From assembly GCA_022647565.1 (NCBI GenBank), contig JALCLA010000002.1:248001-312000 (forward strand): 64,000 bases of DNA, given 5' to 3'. The stretch is from Chiayiivirga sp. Its GTDB lineage: Bacteria; Pseudomonadota; Gammaproteobacteria; Xanthomonadales; Xanthomonadaceae. The notes beneath the pieces were generated by a model. It was given only the letters and a program-made list of their open reading frames with translations, was not told where the DNA came from and ran no database searches. The position numbers and the translations under genes were made by a program. Below, piece after piece: positions 23,395-33,905 of the stretch (position 1 is its first letter; every line of letters starts with the position of its first letter).

Positions 23395-24312
23395 TTACTG
23401 GCGATTTTCCAGGCGCAGCGCGCGCAGTCGGCCCTGCGCCAGGCGCGCGACCGTGGTGTCCGGGTACTGCTGCACCACCTGATTCAGGGTGGACTCGGCC
23501 TGCGGCCACTGCTTGAGCTCGTAGTGGCAGTAGCCCACCTTGAGCAAGGCGTCCGGCGACTTGGTGCTGCTTGGGAACTGGCTTAGCAGACGCTGGAAGG
23601 ATTCGAGCGCGATCTGGTAGTTCTGGGTCACGTAGTAGGACTCGCCCAGCCAATACTGCGCGTTCGGCGCGTACTCGCCGTTCGGGTACTGGTCGAGGAA
23701 GCCCTGGAAGCGGCGCGCAGCTTCGGCGTAGCGGCCTTCCTTGAGCGAATCGAAGGCCGATTCGTACAAGGCGCGCTCGTCGGCCGGATTGGCAGTGGAC
23801 TCGATCACGCCGGGGCCGGCGCTGGTGGCGGGCGCGGTTTCGGGTGCAGCGTCGATCGGCGCCTGCACCACCGGATCTTTGAACACCGGCTGGCCGGGGT
23901 TCTGCATGGAGCCCGAGGCCGGTGACGCGGCGCCCGACACCGGCGGCGTGGCTTCCGGATCCATCAAGGGCGCGCCGGCACCCGACTGCCCGCCTTCAAG
24001 ACGCGCGAGGCGCGCATCCAGATCGACGTACTGGTCGCGACCGCGCTTCTCCAGCTCCTGGAGTTTGAAATTCTGCTGCTCCACCTGATTGCGCAGGCTC
24101 TGCACTTCGGTCTGCAGTTCGGTGATGCGATTCAGCAGGTCGACGGTGTTCTGGCCGCCACCCTGGGCCTGCTGCTCGAGGCGCGCGACGCGCTCGGCCA
24201 GGCTCAGGCGGCCGCTCTGCGCTTGCGCGCCGGGAACGAACGCCAACGACGAAGCGGCGGCCACGAGGGCCGCCGCTCCGAGGGCGCGCAGCTGGACGCG
24301 CGCGAGTGCCAT
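23395..24312 (-). CDS. cpoB: Cell division coordinator CpoB (YbgF)
   Basis: A periplasmic protein of the Tol-Pal system that links outer-membrane constriction to septal murein synthesis by PBP1B. It has 305 residues. A signal peptide ends near FVPGAQAQS. A trimerising coiled coil spans about 38-105 (SLAERVARLEQQ, then LLNRITELQTEVQSLRNQVE). A Pro/Ala-rich linker follows, and the C-terminal TPR domain (about 180-305) includes ALYESAFDSLKEGRYAEAA and YWLGESYYVTQNY. Its ATG shares one base with the pal stop codon. It is the last gene of the Tol block. Confidence 0.93.
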   Translation of the reverse strand: MALARVQLRALGAAALVAAASSLAFVPGAQAQSGRLSLAERVARLEQQAQGGGQNTVDLLNRITELQTEVQSLRNQVEQQNFKLQELEKRGRDQYVDLDARLARLEGGQSGAGAPLMDPEATPPVSGAASPASGSMQNPGQPVFKDPVVQAPIDAAPETAPATSAGPGVIESTANPADERALYESAFDSLKEGRYAEAARRFQGFLDQYPNGEYAPNAQYWLGESYYVTQNYQIALESFQRLLSQFPSSTKSPDALLKVGYCHYELKQWPQAESTLNQVVQQYPDTTVARLAQGRLRALRLENRQ

Positions 24313-24821
24313 TACTTGGCGGTGTACACGATTTCGACGCGACGGTTCTGCGACCAGCAGCCTTCGCTCGAATCGGTGCAGGTCGGACGCTCTTCGCCGT
24401 AGCTGACCACGGTCAGCTGGCTGGCCGAGCCGCCGTTGCCCTGCAGCGCGGTCGACACGGCGTTGCCGCGGCGCTCACCCAGACCCAGGTTGTACTCGCG
24501 CGTACCGCGCTCGTCGGCGTTGCCTTCCAGCGTGATGCGGGCCGACGGACGGTCGGTCAGGTACTTGGCGTGGCAAGCCATGATCGAGGCGAACTCGGGC
24601 TTGAGCGCGTCCTGATCCAGGTCGAAGTAGACGACGCGCTGGCGCAGGCAGGAATCGGTGTCCAGGTCTTCCGGACCGTAGATGCCGTCGTCGGCAGCCG
24701 GGGCGGTGGCCACGGGGGCGGTCGGTTCGGAGACCGGAGCCTCTTCCTTGACCTTCTTGGAGCAGGCAGCCAGCGAGGCCACGAGGGCAGCAGCCAGGAG
24801 AACGCGAGAAGTGGTGTTCAT
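24312..24821 (-). CDS. pal: Peptidoglycan-associated lipoprotein Pal
   Basis: An outer-membrane lipoprotein that binds peptidoglycan and TolB. It has 169 residues. The signal has lipobox LAAC (mature Cys near residue 20). An acidic/Pro linker is followed by the OmpA-like domain with VVYFDLDQDALKPEF near 63, GNADERGTREYNLGLGERR near 100 and NRRVEIVY at the end. In the murein-binding loop the conserved Asp and Arg (ADERG, NRR) are present. It sits 60 bases downstream of tolB. Confidence 0.96.
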   Translation of the reverse strand: MNTTSRVLLAAALVASLAACSKKVKEEAPVSEPTAPVATAPAADDGIYGPEDLDTDSCLRQRVVYFDLDQDALKPEFASIMACHAKYLTDRPSARITLEGNADERGTREYNLGLGERRGNAVSTALQGNGGSASQLTVVSYGEERPTCTDSSEGCWSQNRRVEIVYTAK

Positions 24822-24881
24822 GAAACTTTCCTTCGAAGGGGTGATCGGGGGCGATGCTTGTTTTTTTCCAGCCCGTCCTGC

Positions 24882-26207
24882 TTACCGCTGCCGGTACGGC
24901 GACCAGGCGGGCTCCCGGACGTCGCCATCGGCTAGGACCAAACGCTGCCGCACCCGCGCGTCCGCGGAGACGGCGTACAGCACGCCCCGGCGTCCTTCGC
25001 GCGCGGCGTACAGCACCATGCTTCCATTCGGGGCAAAACTCGGCGATTCGTCCAGATTGCCCGGCGAGAGGGTCTTCACCTCCCCGCCGCCGCCGAAACT
25101 GCGGTCCAGAACCGCAATACGATAAACGTTTCCGGCGCCTTGCGCCATAGCGATGCGTTTTCCGTCGTAAGCAACCGAGGCGCGCGCGTTGTATTCGCCC
25201 TGGAAGGTGACTCGCTGGGCCTCGCCGCCGGTCGCCGCCACCTGATAGATCTGGGGCTTGCCGCCGCGATCCGAGGTGAACAGCAGGGTCTGGCCGTCCG
25301 GCATCCAGGTCGGCTCGGTGTCGATGCCCCAGTGGCGGGTCACTTGGCTAAGCGCCTTGCTAGCCAAGTCCATCACGTAGATCTCGGGGTTGCCAGATTT
25401 GGACAGGGTGAGCGCAATGCGGCGGCCATCCGGCGAGAACGCCGGCGCACCGTTGATGCCGCGGAAGCTGGCCACGACCTCGCGCGCGCCGGTGGCGATC
25501 TCCTGGATGTAGATTGAGGAATTGCCGCGCTCGAAGCTGACGTAGCCCAGCTTGCGTCCGTCCGGACTCCAACTCGGCGACAGCAGCGGCTCGCGCGAGC
25601 GCACCACGGTCTGCGGGTTGTAGCCGTCCGAATCGGCCACCATCAGCGCGTACTGGATGTTGCGACCGAGCCCAGTGGCGGTGACGTAGGCGATGCGGGT
25701 CCAGAACGCACCGCGTACGCCGAGGACCTTTTCGTAGACCTGATCGGCGATCTGGTGCGCCACGTCGCGCATGTTGCCGGCGCGGCCAGTGACGGCCAGA
25801 CCGAGCATGCGCTCCTGCTTGGCCACGTCGAACAACTCGAATTCGGTGCGGTAGCCGCCGGCGTTGTCGTCGACGATGCGCCCGACCACGAGGAAATCCT
25901 GCTTCAGCAGCCGCCAGGTGGCGAAATTCACGTCGGCCTGGCGCAACGGGCGTTCGACGATGTCCTGCTCGTTGAGCGTACGGAAGGCACCGGAGCGGTT
26001 GAGGTCGGCGCGCACCACCGCCGCCAGATCGGTATCGGGTGCCGCGTTGGCGCCGAGGTAATCGAACGGCACCACCGTGATCGGCAGCGCAGAGGCAGTG
26101 CCGTTGACGATGTCGATTTCCAGACCTTGCGCACGTGCCTCACGCCCGGCCAGCAGCAACAGGGGCAGCAGGAACAGGACCAGACTCAGAACCGGGGATC
26201 GCTTCAT
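24882..26207 (-). CDS. tolB: Tol-Pal system beta-propeller protein TolB
   Basis: A periplasmic protein that is pulled between Pal and TolA during outer-membrane constriction. It has 441 residues. A signal peptide ends near GREARAQG. The N-terminal alpha/beta domain (about 27-160) is followed by a six-bladed propeller with WD40-like PD40 repeats such as SPSWSPDGRKLGYVSFERG, APAFSPDGRRIALTLSKSG and PTWMPDGQTLLFTSDRGG. It is 8 bases after tolA. Confidence 0.96.
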   Translation of the reverse strand: MKRSPVLSLVLFLLPLLLLAGREARAQGLEIDIVNGTASALPITVVPFDYLGANAAPDTDLAAVVRADLNRSGAFRTLNEQDIVERPLRQADVNFATWRLLKQDFLVVGRIVDDNAGGYRTEFELFDVAKQERMLGLAVTGRAGNMRDVAHQIADQVYEKVLGVRGAFWTRIAYVTATGLGRNIQYALMVADSDGYNPQTVVRSREPLLSPSWSPDGRKLGYVSFERGNSSIYIQEIATGAREVVASFRGINGAPAFSPDGRRIALTLSKSGNPEIYVMDLASKALSQVTRHWGIDTEPTWMPDGQTLLFTSDRGGKPQIYQVAATGGEAQRVTFQGEYNARASVAYDGKRIAMAQGAGNVYRIAVLDRSFGGGGEVKTLSPGNLDESPSFAPNGSMVLYAAREGRRGVLYAVSADARVRQRLVLADGDVREPAWSPYRQR

Positions 26208-26215
26208 TGTTGTTC

Positions 26216-27154
26216 TTACCCGTCGTATTTGAAATTGAACTTGATGTCACGCTGGAACACGTTTTCGTAGCCGCGGTAAGGCAGTGGCTGGGCTTTGAGC
26301 ACCGCAGCCTCGATCGAACGGCGGGTCAGATCATCGGCATTGCAAGGTGAAGTCACGCTGACTTGAATCACCTCGCCGCCCGGAATCTGGATGATGCGCA
26401 GGGTGCAGCGGATGCCGGACTGGGTCGATTCGGGCCGCGACCAGTTGCCGGTCACGGCCTGCTGGATGGCGAGCTGGTAGCGCCCCAGCAGACTGTCGTC
26501 GGTGCCATTGTTGCCGAGTCGATCAGACGGAAGCTGGTCTTGCGCCACGGGCTGCGGCGTGCTGCGCTCGGTGCGGGTGCGGGCATCGGCCAGTTGCTGC
26601 AGCTTCTGTTCTTCGCGCTCGCGTCGCTTCTGCGCTTCCTCCCGCTTCTTGCGGATATCGGCCAGCTGCTGTGCCTGCTCCTGTTGCATCTTGTTGAGCC
26701 GCTCGCGCTGCTCGGCTTCCTTGCGCTTCTGCTCGTCCAGCTCGACCTGACGCTGCTTGCGGCGCTCTTCCTGCTCCTGTTTCGCCTTCTCCTCGGCTTG
26801 CTGCATGGCCAGGCGTGCCGCCTTCTCGCGCTCCACCACATCCGGGTCCGGCAAGGGTGCCTGCGGTGCGGTTTGCGGTGGCTCGGGCGCTTGCTGCGGA
26901 CGAGGCTCGGGCTTGGGTTGCGGCGGCGGCGCTGCTTCCTCCGGCTCGGGCCTCGGAGGCGCCGGCCTCGGACGCGATGGGATCGCCGATGGCAGTTCGG
27001 TGGAAACCAGGGTCGCCTCGATCACGCTGCCCGCCACCGACACCGGCTTGGACTGACTGGTCCACAGCAGGCCGACGAACATCAACGCCACGCAGGCCAA
27101 GTGCACGCCAATGGCGTACAGGACTGCGCGCAGCTTGTCGGCCGTGGTTTCCAT
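26216..27154 (-). CDS. tolA: Tol-Pal system inner-membrane protein TolA
   Basis: Transduces proton-motive force from TolQR to TolB/Pal. It has 312 residues. One membrane anchor lies near residues 11-31 (YAIGVHLACVALMFVGLLW). A Pro-rich stretch (about 55-110) and a long Lys/Glu/Arg/Gln helix (about 110-200) span the periplasm. The C-terminal domain III contains YQLAIQQAVTGNWSRPES, IRCTLRIIQIPGGEVI and SIEAAVLKAQPLPYRG. A 168-bp element separates it from tolR, so its translation is not coupled as it often is elsewhere. Confidence 0.94.
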   Translation of the reverse strand: METTADKLRAVLYAIGVHLACVALMFVGLLWTSQSKPVSVAGSVIEATLVSTELPSAIPSRPRPAPPRPEPEEAAPPPQPKPEPRPQQAPEPPQTAPQAPLPDPDVVEREKAARLAMQQAEEKAKQEQEERRKQRQVELDEQKRKEAEQRERLNKMQQEQAQQLADIRKKREEAQKRREREEQKLQQLADARTRTERSTPQPVAQDQLPSDRLGNNGTDDSLLGRYQLAIQQAVTGNWSRPESTQSGIRCTLRIIQIPGGEVIQVSVTSPCNADDLTRRSIEAAVLKAQPLPYRGYENVFQRDIKFNFKYDG

Positions 27155-27161
27155 TCCGGTG

Positions 27162-27329
27162 CTAGTGGTCTGTAACGGGTGAAGCGGAAGCGGGATCGCG
27201 ACGGGATGGGCGCGCGGGGCGCCGTGCCGGAGCGAGGCCCGTAGCCGAAGCTACGAGCCGAGTGAGGCGCAAGTACCGCGCGGCCAGGCCGAGCGAGCTA
27301 CTTTGGATTTGTCCGTTACAGTCCACTAG
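27162..27329. mobile_element. MITE-like element between tolR and tolA
   Basis: Seventeen-base terminal inverted repeats with one mismatch bound a 168-bp non-coding segment. The left end is CTAGTGGTCTGTAACGG and the right end, on the reverse strand, is CTAGTGGACTGTAACGG. Both outer ends are CTAG, consistent with the TA target duplication of the IS630/Tc1 group. It encodes no protein. The TAG stop codon of tolR is within the right CTAG. The family assignment is inferred from the CTAG ends only. Confidence 0.65.
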
Positions 27330-27757
27330 TTGGCCTTGGCTTCCGGCTGCGCCATCAGGCCGACCTTGGCCACGCCGGCCTGCTGCATCAAGGCCATCAT
27401 CCGCATCACTTCCTCGTAGGGCAGCGCGCCGTCGCCGGCGAGGAACACCGGCACGTTCTGGTTGTTGCGCACGAAAGCGGAGAGCTTGACCAGCAGTGCG
27501 ACTTCATCGATGGCTTCCGGCTTCTCGCCCTGCAATTGCAGGCTGAGCGAGCCATCCTTCTGCAAGGCGACGATCACCGGCTCCTTGTCCTGCTGGATCG
27601 GCTTGGCGTTGGCCTGCGGCAATTCCACATCCACGCCGAGATTGAGCAGGGGCGCCGTCACCATGAAGATGATGAGCAGCACCAGCATCACGTCGATGTA
27701 GGGCACGACGTTGATCTCGGCCTTGAGCTTGCGTTTCTTGCGGGAGCGGGCGCTCAT
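27326..27757 (-). CDS. tolR: Tol-Pal system protein TolR
   Basis: An inner-membrane stator partner of TolQ, in the ExbD/TolR family, with 143 residues. A short Arg/Lys-rich cytoplasmic tail is followed by INVVPYIDVMLVLLIIFMVT (about 16-35). This carries the conserved proton-pathway Asp in the membrane segment. The periplasmic domain contains VFLAGDGALPYEEVMRMMAL. The stop codon TAG coincides with the end of the MITE-like element, so the last codons or stop may have changed when it inserted. It follows tolQ by 71 bases. Confidence 0.95.
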   Translation of the reverse strand: MSARSRKKRKLKAEINVVPYIDVMLVLLIIFMVTAPLLNLGVDVELPQANAKPIQQDKEPVIVALQKDGSLSLQLQGEKPEAIDEVALLVKLSAFVRNNQNVPVFLAGDGALPYEEVMRMMALMQQAGVAKVGLMAQPEAKAN

Positions 27758-27828
27758 GCGGACAGTCTCGGAAGTTGGGCGTGCTCAACGGGGCGCGGCG
27801 CGCGGCGGGGTTGCACGCGATGACGCAC

Positions 27829-28596
<768 letters not shown>

Positions 28597-28625
28597 CGGG
28601 ACAACCTCTGCGGGGAACTCGCTGA

Positions 28626-29054
28626 TTATTTTTCGATCGGGCCCAGGCGCAGCATTCCTTCCGGAATCGCACGTGGCTTGAAGGTGGATGCGGTGAGGCA
28701 CGCAGCACGCACCTCGGCTTCGACCAGGATCTTGCCGTCGAGCGGTCGCCACAGGCGTTGCGCGAACTGCAGGCTGGCTCGCCCGCGCCCACGCAACTCG
28801 ACCGTGGCTTCAAGCTCGTCGTCCAGCCGTGCCGGGGCGAGGAACTCGACCTGCACCGACCGCACCGCGAACACCACGTCATGCCGTTCGCGCAGGGCGT
28901 GCTGGCCGATGCCCATGGCCCGCAACCACTCGCTGCGCGCGCGCTCCAGGAACCTCAGGTAGTTGGCGTGGTACACCACGCCACCGCCGTCGGTATCTTC
29001 CCAGTAAACCCGGACCGGCCAGCTGAACGTGGCATAAGCGTCGACACGGCTCAT
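28626..29054 (-). CDS. ybgC: Acyl-CoA thioesterase YbgC (Tol-Pal associated)
   Basis: A hotdog-fold thioesterase of 142 residues, usually first gene of the tol-pal operon and linked to phospholipid metabolism. The signature [20 protein letters not shown] (about 21-40) holds the catalytic Asp and the conserved Tyr-His-Ala-Asn. The ATG overlaps the ruvB stop (ATGA), so the tol genes are joined to the ruv cluster. Confidence 0.94.
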   Translation of the reverse strand: MSRVDAYATFSWPVRVYWEDTDGGGVVYHANYLRFLERARSEWLRAMGIGQHALRERHDVVFAVRSVQVEFLAPARLDDELEATVELRGRGRASLQFAQRLWRPLDGKILVEAEVRAACLTASTFKPRAIPEGMLRLGPIEK

Positions 29055-30088
29055 TCCGGCTCGTTCTCGTCAAACAGGCCGGCCGGCGCGGCGTGGCGCG
29101 GGGTCAGGCCGAGGTGGCGATAGGCCTTGGCCGAGGCCATGCGCCCGCGCGCGGTGCGCACCAGAAAGCCTTGCTGGATCAGGTAGGGCTCGATCACGTC
29201 TTCCAGCGTGCCGCGCTCCTCGCTCAAGGCTGCGGCCAGCGACTCCACGCCCACCGGGCCGCCATCGAAGTTCTCGATGATCGCGCCGAGCATGCGTCGG
29301 TCGAGCGCATCGAAACCTTCCGCATCCACCTTGAGCATCTGCATCGCGGCATCGGCCACCGAGCGCGTGATGGTGCCGTCGGCCTTGACCTGGGCGTAGT
29401 CGCGCGCGCGCCGCAGCAGGCGGTTGGCAATGCGCGGGGTACCGCGCGCGCGCCGCGCGATTTCCGCCGCGCCCTCCGGATCGCAGGCAATGCCGAGGAT
29501 GCCGGCCGAACGCCGCACGATGCGGGTCAGGTCCTCCGGCGAGTAGAACTCCAGACGCTGCACGATGCCGAAGCGGTCGCGCAGCGGCGCGGTGAGCAGG
29601 CCGGCGCGGGTGGTGGCGCCGATCAGGGTGAAGGGCGGCAGGTCGAGCTTGATCGAACGCGCAGCCGGGCCCTCGCCGATCATGATGTCGATCTGGTAGT
29701 CCTCCATCGCCGGATAGAGCACCTCCTCCACCACCGGCGCGAGGCGATGGATTTCGTCCACGAACAACACATCGTGCGGCTGCAGGTTGGTGAGCAGCGC
29801 GGCCAGGTCGCCGGCGCGTTCGATCACGGGACCGGACGTCTGGCGCAGGTTCACCCCCAACTCGTTCGCGATCACCTGCGACAGCGTGGTCTTGCCCAGG
29901 CCCGGCGGCCCGAAGATCAGCACATGATCCAGCGCCTCGCTGCGGCGCCTGGCCGCTTCGATGTAGATCTTGAGCTGCTCGCGCACGGCCTGCTGGCCGA
30001 GGTATTCGTCCAGCTTGCGCGGCCGGATCGAGGCCTCGATGGCATCGTCCTCGCGCGTGGCAGTGGGGGAAATGGGGCGGTCGGTCAT
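29051..30088 (-). CDS. ruvB: Holliday junction branch-migration ATPase RuvB
   Basis: AAA+ motor that drives branch migration with RuvA. It has 345 residues. Walker A is [19 protein letters not shown] near 60, Walker [11 protein letters not shown] near 108, sensor 1 [19 protein letters not shown] near 155 and the arginine-finger region [18 protein letters not shown] near 213. The C-terminal winged helix contains [20 protein letters not shown]. Normally ruvB follows ruvA directly, but here kup separates them. Confidence 0.97.
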   Translation of the reverse strand: MTDRPISPTATREDDAIEASIRPRKLDEYLGQQAVREQLKIYIEAARRRSEALDHVLIFGPPGLGKTTLSQVIANELGVNLRQTSGPVIERAGDLAALLTNLQPHDVLFVDEIHRLAPVVEEVLYPAMEDYQIDIMIGEGPAARSIKLDLPPFTLIGATTRAGLLTAPLRDRFGIVQRLEFYSPEDLTRIVRRSAGILGIACDPEGAAEIARRARGTPRIANRLLRRARDYAQVKADGTITRSVADAAMQMLKVDAEGFDALDRRMLGAIIENFDGGPVGVESLAAALSEERGTLEDVIEPYLIQQGFLVRTARGRMASAKAYRHLGLTPRHAAPAGLFDENEPE

Positions 30089-30191
30089 GCGGCCGGTTCG
30101 TGGGCACGAGGTGCGTGGAGCGGGCGAATTCTCGCACGCGCGCCGCGCGGCGTGGGCGGAATTCGATGCCGCGAGGCCCGGATGCCCGGCC

Positions 30192-32072
30192 TCAGATCGT
30201 CACCTGCGTGCCCAACTCGACCAGGCGATTGCCGGGCACGGAGAAATACTCGGTGGCCGGCGTGGCATTGCGCGACATCAACAGGAACAACTTGTCGCGC
30301 CACAAGGCCATGCCCTGCCCCGCGTCCGCAGTGAGCGATTCGCGACTGGCGAAGAAGGTCGTTTCCAGCGGCTCGAATCCCGGGCCGGGAATCGGCCACT
30401 GGCGCAGGGCGCGCGGTACGTCCGGGTCTTCCATGTAGCCGTAGCGCAGGCTCAGGCGCGAGAAGCCGTGGCCGAGATCGGTGTATCCCACGCGCTCGTC
30501 CTCGTCGGCGCGCGGGATGCTCAGGGTCTCGACGCTGAGCAGCACATTGCGTTCGTGCAGCACCTTGTTGTGCTTGAGGTTGTGCAAAAGCGCCGGCGGC
30601 AGGAACTGGTTCGACGGCGTCAGGAACACCGCGGTACCCGGCACGCGCAACGGCGGATGCGCCATCAGGCTCGGCACGAAATGCTCGATCCGCAGGCTGC
30701 CCTGGTCGACCTGGGCCCGCACCAGTTCGCGCCCGCGTCGCCAGGTCCGCATCAGGGTGAACACCACGATTCCCAGCGCCACCGGCACCCAGGCCCCTTG
30801 CAGGAATTTCACCGCGTTGGCGCTGAACAGGGCGCCGTCGATGACCAGGTACAACAGGCCGATCACGCCGATCGCCCAGCCCGGAATCCGCCCGCGTTGT
30901 CCGGCCAGGATGATGAGCAGGACCGTGTCGATCAGCATCGAGCCGGTCACCGACACGCCGTAGGCCGAAGCCAGCGCACTGGAACTGCCGAAGCCCACTA
31001 CCAGCAGCATCACCGTCACCAGCAGGATGCGGTTGACCCAGGGCAGGAACACCTGGCCGATGGTCTCGTCCGAGGTATGGATGAGCTTGAGCCGTGGCAG
31101 ATAGCCGAGCTGGATCGCCTGCCGCGCCAGCGAGAATGCCCCCGAGATCACCGCCTGCGAGGCGATCACCGTGGCCAGGGTGGCCAGCCCGATCATCGGA
31201 TACAGGCCCCAGTCCGGCACGAGGCGATAGAACGGGTTCTGCACCGCGCCCGGATCGGCCAGCAGGAGCGCACCCTGCCCGAAGTAATTGAGCAACAGCG
31301 CGGGCATCACGAAGCTGGTCCAGGCAATGCGGATCGGCACGCGCCCGAAATGGCCCATGTCGGCGTACAAGGCTTCGCCGCCGGTCACGGCCAGCACCAC
31401 GGCGCCCAGCGCCAGCCAGGCCGCCACACCATGGTGCAGGAAGAACTCGATCGCCCAGATCGGATTGAGCGCGCGCAGGACCGACAGGTTGCCCAGCAGT
31501 TGCACCGTGCCCAGCCCCGCCAGACAGGCGAACCACAGCACCATCACCGGCCCGAAGATCTTGCCGACGCGTTCCGTCCCGTGGCGCTGGAAGGCAAACA
31601 GCACCAGCAGCACGCCCAGGGTGATCGGGACGATCCAGCGATGCAGCGCCGGCGCCGCGACCTCCAGGCCTTCCACGGCCGACAGCACCGAGATCGCAGG
31701 CGTGATCACCGCATCACCGAAGAACAGGGCGCAGCCGAGGATGCCGAGGATGCCGACGGTGTAGGCGGTCGGCGAGGCCACCGGCAGGCTGCGCTGCACC
31801 ACCGCCATGAGCGCGAGGATGCCGCCTTCGCCGCGATTGTCTGCGCGCATGATCACGGTCACGTATTTGATCGTGACGATCAGCACCATGGCCCAGAACA
31901 CCAGGGACAGCACGCCCAGCACGTTGGCGTCATCGGGCTTCAGCCCGTACTGATGGCCGAAGGCTTCCTTGAGCGTGTACAGCGGGCTGGTGCCGATGTC
32001 GCCGAACACCACGCCGATGGCGCCGACGACCAGCGCGCGCAAGCCGGTCTTGCTGTTCTCGGGATGGCTCAT
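30192..32072 (-). CDS. kup: Low-affinity potassium transporter Kup
   Basis: A proton-coupled K+ uptake permease of the KUP/HAK/KT family with 626 residues. The family signature [20 protein letters not shown] lies near residue 18. About 12 hydrophobic segments follow, and a C-terminal cytoplasmic domain contains [23 protein letters not shown] at 32072 ([10 protein letters not shown]) follows ruvA by 16 bases and the gene ends 103 bases before ruvB. Its place inside ruvAB is unusual. Codon use is like its neighbours, giving no sign of recent transfer. Confidence 0.94.
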   Translation of the reverse strand: MSHPENSKTGLRALVVGAIGVVFGDIGTSPLYTLKEAFGHQYGLKPDDANVLGVLSLVFWAMVLIVTIKYVTVIMRADNRGEGGILALMAVVQRSLPVASPTAYTVGILGILGCALFFGDAVITPAISVLSAVEGLEVAAPALHRWIVPITLGVLLVLFAFQRHGTERVGKIFGPVMVLWFACLAGLGTVQLLGNLSVLRALNPIWAIEFFLHHGVAAWLALGAVVLAVTGGEALYADMGHFGRVPIRIAWTSFVMPALLLNYFGQGALLLADPGAVQNPFYRLVPDWGLYPMIGLATLATVIASQAVISGAFSLARQAIQLGYLPRLKLIHTSDETIGQVFLPWVNRILLVTVMLLVVGFGSSSALASAYGVSVTGSMLIDTVLLIILAGQRGRIPGWAIGVIGLLYLVIDGALFSANAVKFLQGAWVPVALGIVVFTLMRTWRRGRELVRAQVDQGSLRIEHFVPSLMAHPPLRVPGTAVFLTPSNQFLPPALLHNLKHNKVLHERNVLLSVETLSIPRADEDERVGYTDLGHGFSRLSLRYGYMEDPDVPRALRQWPIPGPGFEPLETTFFASRESLTADAGQGMALWRDKLFLLMSRNATPATEYFSVPGNRLVELGTQVTI

Positions 32073-32088
32073 GTGGCTTGGTCTTGAT

Positions 32089-32682
32089 TCAACGCAATGC
32101 GGCCTTGAGCGCCTTGCGGATGATGGTTTCGGCGCTGTCGCCGTCCTCGCGCGCGGTCGAAGCCATGCGCGTGGCTTCGGCCGGCTTGTAGCCGAGCTGC
32201 TGCAGGGCCACCACGGCCTCGCCCAGCGCATCGATCGGCGGCACGCCCTTCACTCCGGGAATCGCGCCGCTGCCGGCGAAGTCGGCGGCGCGGTCGCGCA
32301 GTTCCACCACGAGGCGCTCGGCGGTCTTCTTGCCGATGCCGGGAATGCGGGTCAAGGCGGTCACGTCACCCACCTGCACCAGACGCGCGAAATCCTCGAC
32401 GCTGGCCCCGGACAGGATCGCCAGTGCGATCTTCGCGCCGATGCCACTCACCTTCTGCACATCGCGGAACAGGCGCCGCTCGGCTTCGCGCAGGAAGCCG
32501 TAGAGCGCCACCGAGTCTTCCTTCTGTGCGTAGTGGGTGAACAACGCCACCTCGCGCCCGAGTTCGGGCAGGTCGTAGAAGGTGCTCATCGGCGCTTCCA
32601 GTTCGTAGCCGACGCCGTGCACGTCCACCACGATCCAGGGAGGCTGCTTGTGCGCGAGGATGCCCTTGAGGCGACCGATCAT
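32089..32682 (-). CDS. ruvA: Holliday junction DNA helicase subunit RuvA
   Basis: Tetrameric junction-binding protein with 197 residues. The OB-fold N-terminus is [20 protein letters not shown]. Two helix-hairpin-helix motifs follow, [16 protein letters not shown] near 70 and [20 protein letters not shown] near 107. The C-terminal RuvB-contact domain contains [17 protein letters not shown]. It lies 16 bases downstream of ruvC. Confidence 0.97.
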   Translation of the reverse strand: MIGRLKGILAHKQPPWIVVDVHGVGYELEAPMSTFYDLPELGREVALFTHYAQKEDSVALYGFLREAERRLFRDVQKVSGIGAKIALAILSGASVEDFARLVQVGDVTALTRIPGIGKKTAERLVVELRDRAADFAGSGAIPGVKGVPPIDALGEAVVALQQLGYKPAEATRMASTAREDGDSAETIIRKALKAALR

Positions 32683-32698
32683 GGGAACTCCGCGAACC

Positions 32699-33229
32699 TC
32701 AGCGCCCGCGCCGCCGCAGCAGCGCGACCGAGACGCCGGTCTGGGCCGACAGGGTGCGCGCGTGGGCGTGCGTGATCGCGATCGCGAGCGCGTCGCCGGC
32801 ATCGGCCTGCAGCTTCTCGCCCTTCAGGTTCAACAGCACGCCCACCATGTGCTGCACCTGGGATTTCTCCGCACTGCCGCGCCCGACCACGGCCTGCTTC
32901 ACCTCGCGTGCGGCGTACTCGTGGATCGGCAGGTCGCGCAGCACCGCCGCGCAGATCGCCGCGCCGCGAGCCTGGCCGAGTTTCAGGGCCGAATCCGGGT
33001 TCTTGGCGAGAAACACGCGTTCGATCGCCACTTCCTGCGGTCGGTAGCGTTCGATCAACTCGCCCAGCTGGTCGAGAATGCGCTTGAGTCGCAACGGGAA
33101 ATTGTCGGCATCGCCCAGGACCAGCGCTGTGTGGAACACGTGCGCGGCGCGACCGGTGGCATCGGCATCGACGATGCCGACCCCGGTGCGAACCGAACCA
33201 GGGTCAATTCCAAGGATGCGGACGCTCAT
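32699..33229 (-). CDS. ruvC: Crossover junction endonuclease RuvC
   Basis: Resolves Holliday junctions. It has 176 residues in an RNase H-like fold. The acidic active-site residues are in [13 protein letters not shown] (Asp near 8), [19 protein letters not shown] (Glu near 68) and [17 protein letters not shown] (Asp pair near 140). The basic loop [18 protein letters not shown] is present. The ATG at 33229 leads the ruvC-ruvA-kup-ruvB run. Confidence 0.97.
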   Translation of the reverse strand: MSVRILGIDPGSVRTGVGIVDADATGRAAHVFHTALVLGDADNFPLRLKRILDQLGELIERYRPQEVAIERVFLAKNPDSALKLGQARGAAICAAVLRDLPIHEYAAREVKQAVVGRGSAEKSQVQHMVGVLLNLKGEKLQADAGDALAIAITHAHARTLSAQTGVSVALLRRRGR

Positions 33230-33263
33230 GGGCGCGGGAGTCTAGCACTTTGTTGCAGTGCAA

Positions 33264-33905
33264 CTACGCCGATTCGGCGCGTTCGTCCGGTCGCAGGAAA
33301 CGCCCTTCGCGCAGGAATTCCGCGCCCAGGCGCGCCACCTCGTGCGAATAGACGAGGCCGGTGTGGCTGACTCCGACCTCGATGTGGTCACGCAGGCCCG
33401 CGACGCGGGTTTCGGACACCGCCACGCTGCCATCATTGGGCTCGTCGAAACGATGCAGCAGGCGTCCGATGCCCAGGGCGCGACGCCCCGCGATCACACC
33501 GATCTCGCGCCCTGGCGGCAAGCGGTCGATGCCACGCGCGAGGATGCCGGCCGAGCGCCCGGCCAGCGCCGCCACGCCGCGCCGCTGGCTCATCCTGCGA
33601 GCAATGGCCGAGCCCGCGAGCGGCGAGCCCAGGCACAACACGCGGCCACGGAAGCGTTCACCCGCCTCCAGCGCCGCGTGCACGGCCACCACGCCGCCGA
33701 GGCTGTGGCCCACCAGGTGCGTATCCGCCTCGCGCGCGCTGCGCAGGCGCCGCGACAGCCACGCGATGCATGGCATCGGGCCGCGCAGGATGCTGGCGTA
33801 GTCGACCACCTCCACCTCGAATCCCTCTTCGCGCAGGTGCGTGGCCAGCGGCCACATCACCAGGCTGCGCATCCACAGGCCGTGCAGCAGCACGACGCGC
33901 TTCAT
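33264..33905 (-). CDS. Alpha/beta hydrolase (lipase/esterase-like)
   Basis: A 213-residue alpha/beta-hydrolase. The N-terminal strand carries the oxyanion HG motif (VVLLHGLWMRSLVMWPLA), and the nucleophile elbow is LVGHSLGGVVAVHAALEAG near residue 65. A probable catalytic His is in GLRDHIEVGVSHTGLVYS near 180. No signal peptide is visible, so it is probably cytosolic. It overlaps the upstream acetyltransferase by four bases (ATGA) and appears to be in one transcription unit with aspS. The substrate is unknown. Similar short proteins are often called triacylglycerol lipase-like. Confidence 0.82.
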   Translation of the reverse strand: MKRVVLLHGLWMRSLVMWPLATHLREEGFEVEVVDYASILRGPMPCIAWLSRRLRSAREADTHLVGHSLGGVVAVHAALEAGERFRGRVLCLGSPLAGSAIARRMSQRRGVAALAGRSAGILARGIDRLPPGREIGVIAGRRALGIGRLLHRFDEPNDGSVAVSETRVAGLRDHIEVGVSHTGLVYSHEVARLGAEFLREGRFLRPDERAESA

